This document shows, one piece after another, positions 5,146 to 6,997 of a stretch of 6,997 bases of DNA. The notes beneath the pieces are model-generated. The model was not told the origin of the DNA, ran no database searches, and saw nothing but the letters and a program-made list of their open reading frames with translations. Source of the stretch: Chlamydiota bacterium (lineage in GTDB: Bacteria; Chlamydiota; Chlamydiia; Chlamydiales; SM23-39); contig DAIDLB010000047.1 in assembly GCA_027449725.1 (NCBI GenBank), forward strand, positions 1-6,997, in the 5' to 3' direction. How positions within the stretch are numbered: position 1 is the stretch's first letter; each line of letters starts with the position of its first letter. Position numbers and translations under genes: made by a program.

Positions 5146-6945
5146 ATGCTCTGTTTTATCCCCTTGCTGGCTTTCGCATCGACTTTAACCTCCGACCTTG
5201 AACAAGACTCTCTCCTCATTAAAGCGGAAAAGATCGCGGAGAGCTACGCCGCCTTCATTGCCAAGGCGCCGCCGCCCGCAGAAACCCCGCAAACGACTGC
5301 CTGTCTGATGCAAAGCTCGGTCTGGTATTCGGCCGACCTGGCAGCGCTCGGCAACCCCGGGCAAGAGATCTCTGAAGCCGCCTTTTGGAACCTCCTGCAG
5401 GCGCTCGGCGTCGACGCCGTTGATTTACGCACGGCAGGGATGCCGGAAGAGGCCTGGCAAAAGATTGGAGACCTCGCAGGAGAGCGCGGCATGAAGCTCG
5501 TCGGCCACCCGCTTACGAGCGCATCCTATGGCGACGCCGACTTCGAGCTCGCGGTTCGCGCCTATAAAGGCTATCCCCACCTCTTCCACCTGATCGAAAT
5601 CGAGCGCGATGACTGGACGCTCCTCCCCAAAGCGCGCCCGGGCGACCTCTCTTCGCCCGTTCCCATGTCGACCGTCCAGACGCTAAAAACCCTCGGATAC
5701 CTCGATGGAAGACCCGACGCCATCTACCCCAACACGCGGGGAAGCTGCTGGGCGGCGACAGCCCCCATCACGGGCGTAGACAACAAGCTCCGCCGCTGGA
5801 TCTTCCTCCAATTCCCCGACACCGGCATCCCGGCGATCAACTGGCTCGACCCGACCTTTGCGGGCCAAAGAGTCGCCAGCGGCGAGGCGATGCACTCGCT
5901 CCTCCGGCTCCAGCAGTCGATCCTCTACCTGGAAACAACGCCCCTCATCTGCCGGCAGATGGCAGGGCTTTCCCCCTCTGAAAACGCGCTCGAAACGCTC
6001 GCCCTTCTAATCCGCAAGCTAGGCGGCTTCAGCGCGCTCCGTCTCAACGCCTCGATCGAAGAGAGCAAAAAGGCGCCGACCGACCTTCTCTTCGACCGCT
6101 TCACCCGTCCCGCCGTCCTCCACGCCCTCCTCACCGGCGACGCTGAAGCCCTCCGGCTCATCTACAAGATCTTCCTCCAGGAAGAGCTCCAGCCCCGTTT
6201 CCTCGTCCACGAACTCCGGCCCTACAGCGAAGCAAAATGCGAGTGGACCGAATTCCTCCTCAACCCCAAAAAAAGCTACAAATACTACGAAGAGCGGATC
6301 ACCGGCGATCTCCTCGCCGAGCGGCTCCTCAAAGAAGACCTCTACTCCCTCAAGCAGTCGCCGTCGCCCTACACAGCGCCGATCGCCCCCCTCTTCGGCC
6401 TCTGCCCCGACCCTCTCGCCCCCGAAGATCTAGAAAACCACAAAGACGAACTCCAGCGGGCGCACCTCCTCACCGCCTTCTTCTATGCAATGCAGCCGGG
6501 CGTCTTCTCTTTCTCCGCCCGCGACCTGCGCGGCGCCAATGGGGCCGACCCGATGAAAGGGCCAGGCCTCTACCATCCCCTCTCCCGCCAGCTGAAAAAT
6601 AAACAGTCGTTCGCCTCCCAGCTCCAGAAAATGCTCTCCGCCCGAAAAGAACTCGGCCTCTTCCTCGCCGAACTCACAGACATTCTCCCCACGCGCCAAA
6701 AAGGGCTGATCCTCCTCCTCCACCGCCTCCCCCTCACGCGCCAATATTCCCTCACCGCCGTCAACTTCTCCCGCTCCTTCATCCAAGAGAAGATCCAAGG
6801 CCCCTTCCTCACAGACAAATGGGCCATCAACCTCATCACCCAGCAAACGGAAACCAAGCTCTACGGAGCCGACTCCTTCGACCTCCAGCTCGAACCCCTC
6901 TCCGGTAAGGCGTTTCTCTTCAAAACCAAACCCTTTTCTCAATAA
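5146..6945 (+). CDS. Secreted, degenerate GH13-like protein (trehalose synthase/alpha-amylase fold)
   Basis: A 599-residue protein. ATG 5146 has GGAGG (5136-5140) five bases upstream, and no other in-frame start codon of normal type lies after the preceding stop. Residues 1-11 (CFIPLLAFA, then STL) look like a short signal peptide with an AFA cleavage site but no positive charge. Landmarks of a GH13 barrel appear in order: ALGVDAVDL (86-94), RGMKLVGHP (114-122) where D-x-x-x-NH is usual, INWLDPTF (231-238), GGFSALRLNAS (293-303) where GFRLDA carries the nucleophile Asp, VLHALLTGDAEAL (324-336), FLVHELRP (352-359) where NHDE is usual, LLTAFFYAMQPGVFSFSARD (441-460) resembling LLFSLPGTPVLYYGDE, and a C-terminal beta domain (SLTAVNFSR, 535-543). 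The catalytic Asp seems to be Asn301 and the other catalytic residues cannot be found, so it is probably not a hydrolase; it may bind sugar or be structural. The fold is inferred by eye and needs a profile search. Confidence 0.6.
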   Translation: MLCFIPLLAFASTLTSDLEQDSLLIKAEKIAESYAAFIAKAPPPAETPQTTACLMQSSVWYSADLAALGNPGQEISEAAFWNLLQALGVDAVDLRTAGMPEEAWQKIGDLAGERGMKLVGHPLTSASYGDADFELAVRAYKGYPHLFHLIEIERDDWTLLPKARPGDLSSPVPMSTVQTLKTLGYLDGRPDAIYPNTRGSCWAATAPITGVDNKLRRWIFLQFPDTGIPAINWLDPTFAGQRVASGEAMHSLLRLQQSILYLETTPLICRQMAGLSPSENALETLALLIRKLGGFSALRLNASIEESKKAPTDLLFDRFTRPAVLHALLTGDAEALRLIYKIFLQEELQPRFLVHELRPYSEAKCEWTEFLLNPKKSYKYYEERITGDLLAERLLKEDLYSLKQSPSPYTAPIAPLFGLCPDPLAPEDLENHKDELQRAHLLTAFFYAMQPGVFSFSARDLRGANGADPMKGPGLYHPLSRQLKNKQSFASQLQKMLSARKELGLFLAELTDILPTRQKGLILLLHRLPLTRQYSLTAVNFSRSFIQEKIQGPFLTDKWAINLITQQTETKLYGADSFDLQLEPLSGKAFLFKTKPFSQ

Positions 6946-6959
6946 GGGCTCCGCCCTTA
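6943..6959 (+). terminator. Hairpin containing the stop codon of the GH13-like gene
   Basis: TAAGGGC (6943-6949) and GCCCTTA (6953-6959) form a perfect 7-bp stem with a TCC loop. The stem begins with the TAA stop codon itself. There is no T run after it, so it may act in termination together with the next hairpin or protect the 3' end of the message. Confidence 0.55.
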
Positions 6960-6967
6960 AGATCCCG

Positions 6968-6990
6968 CCAAAGGACTTCGTCCTTTGGAA
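6968..6990 (-). repeat. 20-base hairpin repeat, copy 2 (inverted), with 9-bp stem
   Basis: CCAAAGGAC (6968-6976) pairs perfectly with GTCCTTTGG (6980-6988) around TTC. Positions 6971-6990 are the exact inverse complement of 3478-3497. Here the stem is three pairs longer than in copy 1. It follows the stop-codon hairpin by eight bases and may form a tandem terminator with it. Confidence 0.7.
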
Positions 6991-6997
6991 ACCTATT

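Noticed and set aside
6430..6942. Open frame of 170 codons, Glu- and Gly-rich, on the minus strand
   Set aside because: It mirrors the C-rich codons of the GH13-like gene; the low-complexity composition is a by-product.
1..6997. CRISPR array, tRNA or rRNA genes
   Set aside because: No regularly spaced repeat series, cloverleaf with CCA-type end, or rRNA-like sequence was found; the repeats seen are pairs only.

Overview
The window looks like accessory or variable chromosome of an intracellular bacterium, most likely a member of the Chlamydiota related to the amoeba-associated lineages. The main support is the GroEL paralogue: its GSPQ-T-DG segment, its VCAVKAPGFGDRR segment and its SEALMAP-EEE ending resemble chlamydial GroELs as I remember them. 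Lone groEL copies without groES are known in that phylum. This is an inference without a database search, and the exact genus cannot be given.

Positions 1-143 hold the outward-facing end of an insertion sequence: nine codons of a leftward gene with a good ribosome binding site, followed by two direct 16-base repeats. Just beyond it is a near-consensus sigma-70 promoter (TTGACT, 17 bases, TATAAT) driving a soluble Ser/Thr protein kinase (244-1287). Downstream lies a 164-base imperfect palindrome with TA at both ends (1345-1508), resembling a MITE, and then a short TPR-like gene broken by one in-frame TAA (1550-1936). A hairpin at 1942-1973 separates this from a convergent leftward gene (1980-3209) for an AAA_14/DUF4143 ATPase.

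After a 311-base intergenic region with several inverted repeats, the base composition changes. Two rightward genes with about 60% GC follow: a GroEL paralogue without the GGM tail (3521-5098) and, 47 bases later, a 599-residue apparently secreted protein (5146-6945). The second protein keeps the order of landmarks of a GH13 alpha-amylase/trehalose-synthase fold but seems to have lost the catalytic residues. The pair is bracketed by inverted copies of one exact 20-base hairpin repeat (3478-3497 and 6971-6990) and ends in a hairpin that contains the stop codon of the second gene.

The left half reads as a patchwork of mobile remnants, a broken gene and accessory regulators. The right half reads as a compact two-gene unit, an orphan chaperonin with a presumed pseudo-glycosidase, and is the best candidate for something undescribed. 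A functional link between these two genes is inferred only from their spacing and shared flanking repeats.
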